Below, piece after piece: positions 23,030-34,802 of a stretch of 64,000 nt of DNA. The notes beneath the pieces were generated by a model that saw only the letters and a program-made list of their open reading frames with translations, was not told the DNA's origin and ran no database searches. The DNA comes from Saxidomus purpurata (Eukaryota; Mollusca; Bivalvia; Venerida; Veneridae). A program made the translations under genes and the position numbers. Where the stretch lies: assembly GCA_022818135.1 (NCBI GenBank), contig JAFMSR010000005.1, forward strand, positions 23,719,175 to 23,783,174, in the 5' to 3' direction. The stretch's first letter is position 1. Each line of letters starts with the position of its first letter.

Positions 23030-23819
23030 AGGATACGTTTGATTTTGTAAGTTAAATATAAGGTAGCAGCGCATTACTTTGTACTGGCTATTCAAGATCT
23101 ATTTTAGAGTGGATCGTTAATTATTGATTTGAGCAAGATAGAGATGTTTCAGCTAGTTGGTGTTATGGTAAATGTACCAGAGCAGAACATTATAATATCA
23201 AAGCAGGCCTGGGGGCTCTAAATTAACTCCCCTAAAAACAACTTTTGACCTTCGTGATTTACGCTGAACCTTATCTAAAGCGCAGGTCGAAATGTGCAGA
23301 GGATGAAATTTGGTATATGACACAATGAATGATTCACAAATATATGGATGGCAGGGAAGTTTGTTTTATTATAAAACGTACGTTTAATGAAAAATAATCA
23401 CATGGTCAACAATATCAAATGTTTGAGAGAACAATCAAAATAATTCGATCTGCGCTTTGTTCAACTTCAAGCGATATCTGATGTGGATCGAAAATTATTG
23501 TGTACCAAGTACAAGACCTTGAAACAGAAATAAACAAAGCAATACCAGCAATGAAATATAAATACAGTACTGTACAATGTGTATAACAGGGAAAACCAAA
23601 AATGATTCTTGGTTACCTTGTAGTTGTAATCGGTGAAACCGTTCACTGGGCCTTGACATGCAGCGTCCTCGATAAATGGCGGGTGATTTTGATCACGTGA
23701 GTTCCTTCTCGGAATGAACGTAAATTATATATATTTTTTTTAAGAAATTTATTTTTAGGTAAATATATATCTAATCGTTCGTAAATAAGAAAGATTTCAA
23801 TGAAATAACATCAGAAATT

Positions 23820-23890
23820 TGAAAATCAAACTATCGTGCTCCGTACGTTTCCGTAAATTTCCGTAAATATCCGTGCTTTTCCGTGATATG
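23820..23890 (+). repeat. Short degenerate tandem repeat (TTCCGTAAA)
   Basis: The pentamer TCCGT recurs about every 11 bases (TTTCCGTAAATTTCCGTAAA and on). It lies in otherwise featureless spacer between about 23.2 and 24.0 kb. Confidence 0.55.
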
Positions 23891-24183
23891 CATATGATTA
23901 TCTTCCGTAATCAGCTTACAGTGCAGTAATTTCTAAAACAGAAAAATATGTGTAATGCAGTCCGTAAGCTATAGACCTTTCTGCAATCGTTTGAAGTTGT
24001 ATGTACTGTTTTTATTTGTAATACTGTATGTTCTTATCGTATGCGACATTCAAACAGAAGATTGATCTGGTCTGTCTTGCACTACTTTCCCATAGCGCAT
24101 GTTTACAGTTGTTATTCGCACATAGCACAGTTAAATTGTCTGCAGTGTTTAAAATGTGGTATGCTAACTTAGGCCTAGGGGCC

Positions 24184-24714
24184 TTTCACTCCCCAGGCCA
24201 AAAATCAATGCAGAAATTTCCTAACTCATGGGGAAAGAGAAGATTATCACTGAATATGACTTAATACAACCTGCAGTATATTTTGACTTATATTTCCGAT
24301 AGGAAATTAAAAGTTTATTGCGCCATTTAAGTCATCGTTGGATACATCGTTTTATAAATGTGTCACTGATGAATTTTCGCTGCTGTTGATATATATATAT
24401 AACAATACGCAATAGTGGTATCAAAGTATAAGCTCTCATTATATGTATATGTGCTAAATTATAATCATCTTGGTAAGAGTAATCCTTTGAGGAGTTAAGT
24501 GAATATGCATTACTTGATAAGAAATACGTCCCTCTTGATCACATAGCTATTGCGTCTGTGACAAATAAGAAATCATTAAGAAAAGCTAAAAACACATTGG
24601 TATATTTTATGAATAGGCATATTAATAAAGCACATGACTTTTATGATATTTTAGAATACTATTTAACGCGAGGAAGAAATCTTAGTAGGCAGTCTTACTG
24701 AGAAAAAAAAAGTT
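24184..24714. repeat. Duplicated block upstream of tRNA-Trp
   Basis: Shares TGCAGAAATTTCCTAACTCA and following text with 19820-20240 and 31325-31860. Near its end, GAGGAAGAAATCTTAGTAGG and GCAGTCTTACTGAG match 33275-33310. It leads into a truncated tRNA-Trp. Confidence 0.75.
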
Positions 24715-24722
24715 TGACCCCG
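24715..24722 (-). pseudogene. tRNA-Trp fragment left by a deletion
   Basis: Only the last bases of a tRNA-Trp remain (TGACCCCG on the plus strand), with the usual A-rich flank. The sequence then jumps to CACTTTTTAGTATATGAAAG. In the other copy of this segment the same flank leads to a full tRNA-Trp (33320-33391), and the CTTTTTAGTATATGAAAG text comes about 240 bp after it. A deletion of roughly 310 bp in this copy explains both. Confidence 0.7.
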
Positions 24723-24838
24723 CACTTTTTAGTATATGAAAGGGAGTGGTAGCTTGTTTTGAAAGTAAAACATCTTGTCAAGTTTAATTGTAATGCAGTC
24801 AGTAGGCGCCAAAATATTACAGGGTGAGGAAAACTATG

Positions 24839-24921
24839 CACCCTGACAGGAACTCGAACCCATGGCCCATCGCTTACAGAGACACATGTGCGAATTCTCT
24901 CCGGGCAGAGCTAAACGGGTG
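24839..24921 (-). pseudogene. tRNA-derived relic, copy 1
   Basis: On the minus strand the ends CACCC and GGGTG can pair. A box A-like TTAGCTCTGCCCGGAGAG and a box B-like GGTTCGAGTTCC are spaced as in a tRNA. The anticodon arm is not clean. It is probably a tRNA-derived SINE head or an old tRNA pseudogene, present in both copies of the segmental duplication. Confidence 0.5.
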
Positions 24922-25251
24922 CTTACACAACTTGTTTCCAAAAATTGTGATTAAGTCCGTACCATGACATGTGCTTCAGGAACTCAGACTTAGTCCTTGC
25001 TTTTCATATGTTGAGTGCTTTTTTAAATCAAAGAAATAAAAGGAAACGGGTCACTAAGGCAAGACAACATAAGTTTTAGGGTATTGATTATTGTCGAATT
25101 GACTCTGAAAGACTTTTGCAAAGTACGAAAGTTTGAGCATCTTAAAAACATTTCTTACAATTTATTTATGTTTTAAGCAATTAATTTCAACATACGTGTG
25201 TAATAAAAATAAATGATTACATTGATTTTATAGAAAAAAAAATGTACTTAA

Positions 25252-25324
25252 AGCCCCCAGTGAGGATCGAACTCACGACCCCTGGTTTACAAGACCAGTG
25301 CTCTAACCACTGAGCTATGGAGGC
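25252..25324 (-). tRNA. tRNA-Thr (TGT)
   Basis: A complete cloverleaf on the minus strand: acceptor GCCTCCA/TGGGGGC, box A TAGCTCAGTGG, anticodon stem CTGGT/ACCAG with loop CTTGTAA (anticodon TGT), T arm GTGAG/CTCAC with TTCGATC. A run of nine A on the plus strand 10-20 bases past the 3' end supplies the T-run terminator. First of four identical copies. Confidence 0.96.
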
Positions 25325-25775
25325 TTTTTTACTAGTCGCTAGACTTGATTTAAACATCGTATGATATGTCCATGTTTGATATATTTTACTTCAAAAGTCG
25401 CTATTTAATGATGTTTAAATATTCAATAGAACCGAGAAGTAAATGTAGACGCCTTGTTATCACTATTCCTGTCAATAACTGAGGGTTGAAGACTTCAGTC
25501 CTGATACCTGCAAGCAGGCTGAGGTTATCTTATAGATGATGTCAGTCTTGGCCTGGCCGTGGACACTGATCACTTTAGTTGCCGCTTTAAATAGATACCG
25601 CATATAGTGTTGATATGGGCCTCAAAAGCAACCACGAAAGGTCTATACAACCTTGCATTAGTTCCACTTAAATAATGGTAGCCAGTGTAGGGTCAATAGG
25701 AAAATAAACTCGGAGATTGTAGAGGTCACGTCGTATTATGATAGGTTGAAATTTAAAATGTAAGAATAGTTCAAT

Positions 25776-25824
25776 GAACCAGAAGTGATTCGAACACTGG
25801 AGTCAAACGCGCTACCGTTAGTTG
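25776..25824 (-). pseudogene. tRNA-Trp relic
   Basis: Keeps GTGATTCGAACAC (box B region) and GGAGTCAAACGCGCTACCGT (one side of the anticodon and D arms), but the bases between them and the acceptor stem are lost. The same relic lies downstream of each tRNA-Thr in the window. Confidence 0.75.
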
Positions 25825-26191
25825 ATATCGTATACCAATCAAAATCCAAGCTATTCATAAACTACAGTGTATTCGATAGTACATGTATAGAGATAAAAAC
25901 ACGTTTAATTGGCATGTACAAACCATGGTCTGTTATCTAAAAAACTAAATCAAATTTTATCATCTGTATGTTTTTACCTCTCTTAATATCATCAATATAT
26001 TAACGTATGTGAAAACCATGGTAATTAGTTCAATTAACATGACCGACAGATTAATAAATGATAAAGACCTGGTATTCTAGTATCAACTTTATCAACTTCC
26101 TAAATCACGTAAATTTCTTCTGCTTTAAATAATAATGGATCTTTCCTTCTAACATATTTCAATTAAAAATAATTTACATATGAAATAAATA

Positions 26192-26273
26192 GCTGTGATG
26201 CCCGACTGGTATAGGTATTGGACTTGAAATCTAATAGGCATTGCCCGCGCATGTCCGAACCCTGCTCGCAGCG
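26192..26273 (+). pseudogene. tRNA-Ser (TGA) degenerate copy
   Basis: Full 82-nt length with anticodon TGA kept. It carries damage to the D arm (GCCCGACTGGTATAGG), changes in the variable arm (AATAGGCATTGCCC), and an altered box B and T loop (TGTCCGAAC). The relic at 35164 shares most of these lesions, so the damage predates the segmental duplication. Confidence 0.8.
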
Positions 26274-26279
26274 CATACT

Positions 26280-27960
26280 TTCGCACTGTAAATAAATAGC
26301 GTGTTACTATATAATCCAAATAGCTTTTTGAGGTTTAATATTGAGTGATTATTGAAATTGTGTTAAAATTAGATAGTTGAAGTAATATTTGTGACGGTTC
26401 CAGATTGAAAAGACTTACATACCAACAAATAATAAAACACAGGAAACTCCGCTGAAAGAAAACGTTCAAAGCGGGTATTTGCCTATACTCAATGAAAAAG
26501 CATATTCACAGAAATGCAATGAGTAACCGACATAAAACTTACATGCCACAGAAGTTTTAAATTTTCTGCTTTAGACTTCGTATAATTAACATAAATTATT
26601 AACAAATCTATTGACGGAAATAATGTGTTCTACATGTACAGTTGGAGCACTGTATAGAACCTGTATAGCATGCGCCCATTTACTACTGTTAGATTGCGAC
26701 GTGTAGTAGTGTGCTTTGCGTTTGTCTGTGTTTGTTTTGTTTGGCTATGATAAACTTGCAGGTTATGTATTTGATAGCCTAGCATGAAAAAATACTTGAA
26801 CTCAATTTGAATGGGTAAGCATTTTGTATTGAATAATTTATATCATTTATGTCATTATTAATTGGAGATACATTCTTCGAACTTGATTTTAGGCTGCGTT
26901 TAGACTACTGTAGCAGATTTTAATTTTGCTTTGTGAAGCCTAGTATTTTCGGAAGTATGCTAACAATCTGTTTTTCCTAAAACGGGAGATTTGAGCATGC
27001 GCTAGGCTCAAGATACGATTTTCATAAAAATCGTAATACACAAAAAAACTTTCAGTTTTCATTTCATTGACATTGGCCTTCAGTCTTTGAATTGTGCACT
27101 TAAGTCTCTCCGAGTAGGCTGAAGGCTGTCGGAAAGGATCATATTTGAGATGTTATAAGGTCACAACCTAGTAAAGCAGTATGGCTAAGACTTTACAAGG
27201 AGTCAACATTGCTGCGAAGAATGTCGACTTGTCTAGACCGATATTGTAAAAAAAATGATTTTATGCATGAACATACCAGTTCGTTCTTCCTGTGCTACAT
27301 GTCCATGTACAATATACTATGTGTACAAAGTTTCACTAGATATAGTATAGGTGTAATACTGAACTTTTGTTGCAATAAGAGGTGGTAGTTAATTAATCTA
27401 AAATAATTAAGTGAGATGGTTTACTGATTGCTCCCTTTCTACGAAATGTGAAGGATGCTCAATTGTCTGCTTACTGCTAAATGAAAGCATAAGCATTAAC
27501 ACACATTTTTTTCTTTTTCATATGCTCTATACAACTAAAATCGAACACGCCATATTGGTTTTGCTTTTCGTGTCATTGATTTCTTTTTGTTAATTGGTAA
27601 GGATAAATTTATCTTTTGTTAAGTTCGTTTCGTTTGTCAAGTTTAATACACAATCGGTTTATCTTTAGTCTTCGACTTTGGCTTTGAATAAAACGAACAA
27701 GCTTGAAGCATTGCAATTTGGGATTTTTGGCGATGCTAGCAGTATTATGTTATTTTCATGATGAAATACCGGGTCGCTGAGGCGAAACGACATTAGCATT
27801 AGGAAAGACGATCGTGCATATGCGAGAATTAACTCTGATAGACTTTTGTAGAGTATAAAACTGTTGGCATCTTAAAAGTCTTTCTTACAATTAATAACGT
27901 AATTACTTTTCAACATACATGTATTTGTGCAACAAAAATATATTTAGATTTTATAGAAAA
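26280..27960. other. No gene seen; duplicated spacer
   Basis: Spacer between tRNA modules, repeated at about 35250-37190. No protein motif was found. The spacer near 26530 lacks the microsatellite-tailed insertion present in the other copy. Confidence 0.6.
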
Positions 27961-27972
27961 ATGTGTACGTAA

Positions 27973-28045
27973 AGCCCCCAGTGAGGATCGAACTCACGAC
28001 CCCTGGTTTACAAGACCAGTGCTCTAACCACTGAGCTATGGAGGC
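27973..28045 (-). tRNA. tRNA-Thr (TGT)
   Basis: Identical to the copy at 25252 over the mature tRNA. An A run on the plus strand past the 3' end (near 27956) can act as terminator. It belongs to the second tRNA module of duplication copy 1. Confidence 0.96.
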
Positions 28046-28526
28046 TGTCTTGTAACATCGCTACACTTCATTAAAACATAGTATGATACAAAATTCGTTA
28101 AATTTCAATGTTTGAATATTTTACTTCAAGTATTCAATAGAGCCGAATAGTTAGACGCCTTCACTAGTCATCTCAATAACCTTGGGTCGAAGATTTCAGC
28201 CCTGATACCAAACTTGCTCCCTTCACAAGAAGGTTGACAACATTTTATCGATGATGGTTGTCTTAGTCTGGTTCAGTTTTCTTAAAAACAATATTTAAGT
28301 TAACTGTCCGCTTTAAACCAGCTGCCGCATATACTAGTCGTGCTGAGATTGGCGTCAAAACCGCTGACAAAAAAGTCAAAACCACCTGGCACTAGTCACC
28401 TCTTTAACAATGGTAACCTAAGTAGGGTCAAGAGGAAAATAAAATCGGGGATTGTGGAGGTCACGTCGTATTATGATAGGGTGAATAGCAATTTGAAAAT
28501 GTTGAAATACACAATGTAGTTAAATG

Positions 28527-28607
28527 AACCACAAGTTTATCGAAAACACAGATTTCTTATCTAGAGTCAAACGCGCTACCGTTACGTCACCGTTTCGTCA
28601 CGGAGTT
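28527..28607 (-). pseudogene. tRNA-Trp relic
   Basis: Retains the anticodon-side segment AGAGTCAAACGCGCTACCGT and the acceptor end CACGGAGTTG. Box B is broken (TTATCGAAAACAC), and an extra CACCGTTTCGT is inserted. Confidence 0.75.
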
Positions 28608-28896
28608 GTTATCTATTACCAATCTAACTACAGGTAATGTATAAACGATGTATTCGATAGCACAGAGATTAAATCACGTTTAATTGTTATCTAAACAAAG
28701 TAAATGAAATTTTGTCATCTGTATTTTGTTCTAAAGCATATCGTCAACATAATGTGAACAGTAAATACAACGTCCCATGGCAATTAGTTCAATAAACATG
28801 ACGGACAAATTAATAAAAATAATGACTCATTTCCGATCTTACATATATATAAATACATATTTTTAATTAAAAAATACTTGATTTACGATATAAATG

Positions 28897-28978
28897 GCTG
28901 TGATGGCCGAGTGGTTAAGGCGTTGGACTTGAAATCCAATGGGCATTGCCCGCGCAGTTTCGAACCCTGCTCGCAGCG
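28897..28978 (+). tRNA. tRNA-Ser (TGA), possibly weakened
   Basis: An 82-nt gene with acceptor GCTGTGA/TCGCAGC, box A GCCGAGTGGTTAAGG, anticodon TGA, variable arm GGGCATTGCCC, and a downstream TTTT stop. One change sets it apart from its sisters: the T stem reads GCAGT instead of GCAGG, which breaks the pair next to the T loop and alters the first base of box B (GTTTCGAAC). It may be transcribed poorly or be an early pseudogene. Confidence 0.8.
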
Positions 28979-29411
28979 CAGAATTTTGTAATGTAAACAA
29001 AAAGCGTTTACTTATTACTTTATAATCCAAACAGCGTTTTGAGGTCTATTTTGTGCGAGTTGTTTGACACCAAGTTCAAACTAAAGCTATAAGAATTTGT
29101 ATAAAAGTTAAATAGGGGAAGTATTTTATCTAACACCCTTTATCAGAAGATCATATTTACAGATGCAATACGGTCAAAACTGATTATTTGTTCATTAACC
29201 ATGAACTTTATTACCATGAACTTTAACTTTTACGTTTCTATCACCAACAAGTATTAAGTCAACCATGACGCAGACTTTAATAGTGCTTCGAAGAGGGTCG
29301 CATGGACAAGGCCGTGATTACAAAAAGATCATTTGATTTTCACACGTGACTTTGTTTAATGAAAATAATAATAAAAATTATCTAAGATTATAACGTCATT
29401 TAAAGCATCTT

Positions 29412-30968
29412 TTAGAAACACTGTTTCAAGACTTTGTTCATGATGGAAGTTATATTGGAAGCACAGAATCTTTCAAATACAACGTAAGTGCCGTGGTGCA
29501 GCGGTATGGGCACAGACTCCAGATCTAGACTAAGAGTATTTGAAAAATTATCACAAAAATATAGCACAATGCCAGTGGACTGAACATTGATTAACCTGTA
29601 TTGATGTAAACAATAACTTATCTGCAGCCAAGATATTCTTAAACTGCTTGTCCCTATCAGATTAAGGCTCATTTTCATAGGCACCAGGACGCGCAGAGTC
29701 CTCTGTTTCGGTACCATAAATATCTTCAAACTCCACATACTCTCCATCTTTCAACAAAGTGAAGGTCCATAAAGACGTTTTCTGGAATTCTCGGGAGATT
29801 GATCATACAGTAAGATTACGTCTCGGACAAGCACTTTTTAAGCTGTGGAAACAAGGAAGAAGTAAAAACAATATTCAGAGTTAAAAGTGTTTTCATAATC
29901 ATTTTGTAAACAGAACTGTTACACAATAGTATTGATATGACAATGACACCTTTGATGAAATATTATTTTGAAAACTTCATAACTTTCTATGTAATTCATG
30001 TGTAAAATAGGACCTGAGAGGTTTTTTATTAATGTAATTGTGCACAGATATGATACCTGAAACATGTAGTGTCTTTTTCTTCCATTGGTACCTAAGAATG
30101 CTTGAAACCTTGGAGGTTCCCAGGTTTTTCTGTCCTTTAGTCTCATTGCATGATCCTTGACCTGAATGAGGTTGCTCAAATCCTCAAGTTCTTCTGTAGT
30201 TGCAGAATCATGGACGATGATTGGCTCTCCAGTCCATTTCAGTTTTCCAAAGCGTTCTTTTAAAATGGATGATATGATGGCTTGCTTCAAAGATGGGTTT
30301 CTTGTAGCAGCATTTCTTATTGTATTCAGGGAGTTTAATGACTTTGCCTGCAATTCGAACTCTGCATTCATCTTAGGTCGATCCAGGAATTTTGCAAAGC
30401 TGAGTTTAAAGTGCTCATCACACGCTCTGCAGTGTTATGGTAGCTTTGTGCAGGAACAGACCTGACTGCAACAATCATATCTAAGTCTAAGACAATGAAT
30501 TCAAGGAGACAGCACAACCGTACAGACTGATACGTTGTCATGTGATCAGGACCACCATATGTGTATCTACAAAGAATTGGGAGATAGCATTAACATCAGT
30601 GTCACTGTAATGTCATCTTATAATCTTAACAGTATCTTTATTGTGTCGCAGAGGGGGGAGGATGTTTCGAACATTTTGTCTTTTACTGTAACACGAACAG
30701 TCCCTCTGTAAAAACTATCATGCACTGACTCGGGGATTTCAATAAGAAAACACACTGAAGGCACAACTCCTGCCGCGTGAAAGTCATGATCTAATGCCAA
30801 TCTTTCCCATCATTGGCAACTATACCCCCGTGATGTGGTCGAACTCCTGTAGACAAAGGATGGCCCGGTACACCTACAATTGCTTTATTATCTTGAGACT
30901 TGAACATACAAAATTCTCTCCATTTAACAGCAAATGATTTTAGTAATAGAAATTGCTCACTGTTCACA
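29412..30968 (-). pseudogene. Decayed copy of an uncharacterised multi-exon gene, copy 1
   Basis: I do not have a name for this family, though similar proteins are frequent in mollusc, sponge and cnidarian gene sets (from memory). Reading 3' to 5' along the plus strand, recognisable pieces are an exon near 29621-29800 (ESMWSL frame and neighbours), MNAEFELQAKSLNS to VKDHAMRLKDRKTWEPP at 29990-30371, and ALDHDFHAAGVVPSVCFLIE near 30730-30800. Lesions visible against copy 2 are a 4-base deletion near 30390 (plus strand CAGGAATTTTG against CAGGGAGACATTTTG), a changed splice donor (GT to AT) at 29621, and a shortened stretch near 30620-30650. The 5' part of the gene is missing because the duplication ends at 30968. 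Confidence 0.7.
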
Positions 30969-31094
30969 TCATTTTGGATTACTATTTGTACATTTTCATT
31001 ACATGTACTTGAATTGTGAAGTCTTTCAACTTAAACGTCTTCTTTACGATGACTCTAAGTTATCAGAATTCACATTTTGGTATTTACGAAATAT
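30969..31094. repeat. Duplicated block upstream of a tRNA-Ser relic, copy 3
   Basis: CACATCATTTTGGATTACTA and TTTGTACATTTTCATTACAT match 22436 and 19460. The junction with the decayed gene at 30968/30969 marks a duplication breakpoint. Confidence 0.75.
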
Positions 31095-31160
31095 AGCTGT
31101 GATAGCCGATTGGTTATGGCGCTGGTCGTGAATTCCAATGGTGTTCAAACCCTTCTAGCA
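31095..31160 (+). pseudogene. tRNA-Ser-like pseudogene
   Basis: Starts like the intact genes (GCTGTGATAGCCGATTGGTT). It then has an altered anticodon arm (GCTGGTCGTGAATTCC), has lost the variable arm, and ends GTTCAAACCCTTCTAGCAGA. Same class as the relics at 19591 and 22965. Confidence 0.75.
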
Positions 31161-31864
31161 GAGGATACGTATCATTTTGTAGATTAAATGTAAGGTAGCA
31201 GCACGTTACTTTGTACTAGCTTTTAAAAATCTATTTTAAAGTGGATCGTTTATCATTGATATTAGCAAGATAGAGACTGTCCTGGTGTTATGGGAAATGT
31301 ACCCAAGTAGAAAATTAGATAAACATCTATGCAGAAATTTCCTAACTCATGGCGAAAGAGAAGATTACCACTGAAAATGACTAAATACCGCCTGCATTTA
31401 CGGTATATTTTACTTATATTCCCGAAAGGAAATTATAAATTTATTACGTCATTGAAGTCATCTTTGGATACATCGTTTTACAAATTTGTCACTGATGAAT
31501 TTTCGCTGCTGCTGTTGTAACTATAACAATTAGCAATAGTGGTATCAAAATATAAGCTGTCATTATATGTATATGTGCTAAATTATAATTATCTTGGTAA
31601 GATTAATCCTTTAAGGATTTCAGTTAAGTGAATATGTACTGCTTGATTAGAAATACGTCACTCTTGATCACATAGCTATTTCGTCTGTTACAAATAAGAA
31701 ATCATTGATTGGGTTTATCATCAGGTTAAGTTTGAAGCTAAAACACATTAATCTAATTTATGAATAGGGATATTAATTAAGCACATGGCTGCATTGGTGT
31801 TTTTGAATACTATTAACGTGAGGAAGAAACAAAATCTAAGGCAGTTTTTATAAAACAAAAAATT

Positions 31865-31936
31865 TGACCCCGACGTGATTCGAACACGCAACCTTCTGAT
31901 CTGGAGTCAGACGCGCTACCGTTGCGCCACGGAGTC
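31865..31936 (-). tRNA. tRNA-Trp (CCA)
   Basis: Same 72-nt sequence as the copies at 15495 and 20241. The plus-strand AAAACAAAAAATTT beside the 3' end gives a T-run stop. Flanks match the 19.8-20.6 kb block. Confidence 0.95.
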
Positions 31937-32229
31937 GATATTCAATGCTTTCAAATATTTTGTCTAGATTGTGTCATAACTATCACATTCAACTGCATAA
32001 TAGTGTTATTGATATTGTTTTCGTTTGTCTGTCCTGAATATATTCCAATGAATAAGCACTGCATTAGTACATATTATAAAAGCCACAATGGAAAACGACC
32101 TTCGTGATTTATTTAATTAACCATGCATGCTTTTATACAATATATTTTACTGTTAACTAATAATAACCTATGCGAATTAATATTGATAGAAGATGACGCA
32201 AAACCTCATACATACACTGAACGTTTTCA

Positions 32230-32485
32230 AATATCATTTTCAAATGTAGCTTCACAATTAATTCAGCTCAGCAACCTAAATTAATTTGATTTGTTTAGCA
32301 TACAATCGATTGAAGCCAAAGACTGCCGGGACAATGTACTTTTCTTTCATAGGACCTTTCTGCGAGTACAGAGACAACTGCACGCTACATGAATATTAGG
32401 TTCTTGGAAAGATACAACAAAAGGCAGCGTATCATCTGAGATTACATCTACTGACTGACTGGCAGTATCAAAACATATCTGTTTT
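32230..32485. repeat. Duplicated block (partner 21.47-21.80 kb)
   Basis: Carries the same phrases as 21470-21800 in the same order. Sequence from 32490 to 33090 is AT-rich without gene evidence, and its end (33000-33060) is the inverted match of the flank at 25340-25460 downstream of tRNA-Thr. Confidence 0.65.
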
Positions 32486-33102
32486 CAAATTAAATACATC
32501 TTTCTTTTTAAGATTTGTAAACAAATATTTACATCAGTTTCTAAATTCAATGGCAAGACAGTACCAAGGCGATTCATTCAACACACACGACGGACAGAGA
32601 TAAATAAAAAAAATACTTCCACAATAGCTGAACTTCTTAAAGCTGCTTGCTCTCAGTTACCGTTGAAAAACTTTTTTTTTCTAAAATTTGACATACTTAT
32701 TTATCAATATGAAACTTAAGGTTATTTCAAAAGCGCTTTTGAATTTGGTAGCGTATTTTTTTTTTTAATTTAGAGATATATGTGACAAGAATTTATACTG
32801 GAGCCTTATAATATGACCATATGTTCTAAAATACGTTATTTTCATACAGTTTGAAGAACTTTATTTTTTTACCATAATCTGACAGCGAGCAGCTTTAAAA
32901 CATCAAGTAATTTGCTTATGGTATGTGGAGTTTTGATCGCATTTTACTGCACATTTGTTTCAATTATTGACAGGAATGATAGTGATAACAAGGCGTCTAC
33001 ATTTACTTTGAATATTGAATATTTTAACATCATTAAATAGCGACTTTTGAAGTAAAATATTTCAAACATGGACATTGAATGTATCATATACTGGTATGAA
33101 AT

Positions 33103-33184
33103 GCTGTGATGGCCGAGTGGTTAAGGCGTTGGACTTGAAATCCAATGGGCATTGCCCGCGCAGGTTCGAACCCTGCTCGCAGCG
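33103..33184 (+). tRNA. tRNA-Ser (TGA)
   Basis: A perfect 82-nt type II tRNA: acceptor GCTGTGA/TCGCAGC, anticodon TGA, variable arm GGGCATTGCCC, and T arm GCAGG/CCTGC with TTCGAAC. TTTT follows eight bases downstream. It lies only 135 bp from a tRNA-Trp on the opposite strand, so the two genes are convergent. Confidence 0.96.
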
Positions 33185-33319
33185 TATACTTTTGTATACA
33201 CAATTTGGTATAATTTATGAGAAGGTATATTAATAAAGCACATGGCTATTATGATGTTTTAGAATACTATTAACCTGAGGAAGAAATCTTAATAGGCAGT
33301 CTTATTGAGAAAAAAAGTT

Positions 33320-33391
33320 TGACCCCGACGTGATTCGAACACGCAACCTTCTGATCTGGAGTCAGACGCGCTACCGTTGCGCCACAGAGCC
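33320..33391 (-). tRNA. tRNA-Trp (CCA), acceptor variant
   Basis: The body is identical to the other tRNA-Trp copies, but the 5' acceptor strand reads GGCTCTG instead of GACTCCG. Against CGGGGTC the two changed pairs become G-T wobbles, so the stem can still form. Box A, anticodon CCA and box B are intact, and an A run on the plus strand gives the terminator. It is likely functional or recently weakened. Confidence 0.88.
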
Positions 33392-33739
33392 GACTTACAA
33401 ATGCTCCAAAAATTAAATGTTTACGTCTTCTTTCTATTATCTGAATTAAATACATAAAACCGTTGATTTGATTTCAATAGACAGATATTTTCGTGTCATT
33501 GACCAGTCCGTCACATTCATTTAGTTAAGAGCCAACTTTGTTACTAGTCTTTCGGCGTTAGCTGACTAAGCTCCAGTTTGACGCACCCTTTGGACCAATC
33601 CAATCTTTAAAAAATGGTCGGCGAACTTTTTAGTATATGAAAGGGAGTGGTAGCTTGTTTCGAAAGTAAAACATCTTGTCAAGTTTAATGTTTATGCAGT
33701 CAGTAGGCGCCAAAATATTACAGGGTGAGGAAAACTATG

Positions 33740-33822
33740 CACCCTGACAGGAACTCGAACCCATGCCCCATCGCTTTCAGAGATACAAGTGCGAATTCTC
33801 TCCGGGCAGAGCTAAACGGGTG
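33740..33822 (-). pseudogene. tRNA-derived relic, copy 2
   Basis: Counterpart of 24839-24921, same length, with a few substitutions. Box A-like and box B-like segments are retained. Confidence 0.5.
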
Positions 33823-34158
33823 CTTACACAATTTGTTTCCAAAAATTGTGGTTAAGTCCGTACTATGACATGTGCTTCAGGAACTCAGACTTAGTCCTTG
33901 CTTTTCATATGTTGAGTACTTTTTTAAATCATAGAAATAAACGGAAACGGGTCACTGAGGCAAGACAACATAAGCTTTAGTGTAATGATCATTGTCCAAT
34001 TGACTCTGAAAGACTTTTGCAAAGTACGAAACTTTGAGCATCTTAAAAACATTTCTTACGATTTAATTATGTTTTAAGCAATTAATTTCAACATACGTTT
34101 GTAATAAAAATACATGTAAATGTTTAGATTGATTTTATAGAAAAAACATTGTACTTAA

Positions 34159-34231
34159 AGCCCCCAGTGAGGATCGAACTCACGACCCCTGGTTTACAAG
34201 ACCAGTGCTCTAACCACTGAGCTATGGAGGC
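34159..34231 (-). tRNA. tRNA-Thr (TGT)
   Basis: Identical to the copy at 25252, to which it corresponds in the segmental duplication. The plus-strand AAAAAAC stretch near 34141 supplies a terminator. Confidence 0.96.
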
Positions 34232-34745
34232 ACTTTTTTACCAGTCGCTAGACTTGATTAAAACATCGTATGATATATATGCCATTCAATGTCCATGTTT
34301 GAAATATTTTAATTCAAAAGTCGCTATTTAATGATGTTAAAATATTCAATATTCAAAGTAAATGTAGACGCCTTGTTATCACTATTCCTGTCAATAACTG
34401 AGGGTCGAAGACTTCAGCCCTGGTATCCGCCTGGCATCCAATGTAAGACGTTTGACGATATCTTATAGATGATGTTAGTCTTGGTATCGGACCGGTTCGT
34501 TCTTAATGATATCCAACCGGTTAAACTCTTGCTATGGCCGTGTGCACTGTTCAAGTTAACTGCCCGCTTTAAATAGCTGCCGCATATAGTGTGATAAAGG
34601 CCTCTAAGCCGCTGACCAACTGGTCACCACTTCAACAATAATAGCCAATGTAGGGTCAATAGGAAAATAACATCTGGGATTGTGGAGGTCACGTCGTATT
34701 ATGACATGCTAAATAGCAATTTAAAAATTTAAGTATTGTTAAGTG

Positions 34746-34802
34746 AACCAGATGTGATTCGAACACTGGAGTCAAACGCGAAACCGTTACGTCGCGGAGT
34801 TG
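34746..34802 (-). pseudogene. tRNA-Trp relic
   Basis: Matches the relic at 25776 with the same internal loss (GTGATTCGAACACTGGAGTC). It differs by GCGAAACCGT where the others keep GCGCTACCGT, and it retains the CGCGGAGTTG end. Confidence 0.75.

Larger units (their letters stand above)
24720..30968. repeat. Segmental duplication, copy 1
   Basis: The order of features and long stretches of sequence match 33625-39890. Landmarks are the tRNA-like relic (24839 and 33740), tRNA-Thr (25252 and 34159), tRNA-Ser relic (26192 and 35164), second tRNA-Thr (27973 and 37203), tRNA-Ser (28897 and 38095), and the decayed gene (from 29.4 and 38.6 kb). Copy 1 stops abruptly inside the decayed gene at about 30968, where the tRNA-Ser-relic block of the next unit begins. 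Within each copy, the Thr/Trp-relic/Ser module is itself duplicated at about 2.7-3 kb spacing. Confidence 0.85.
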
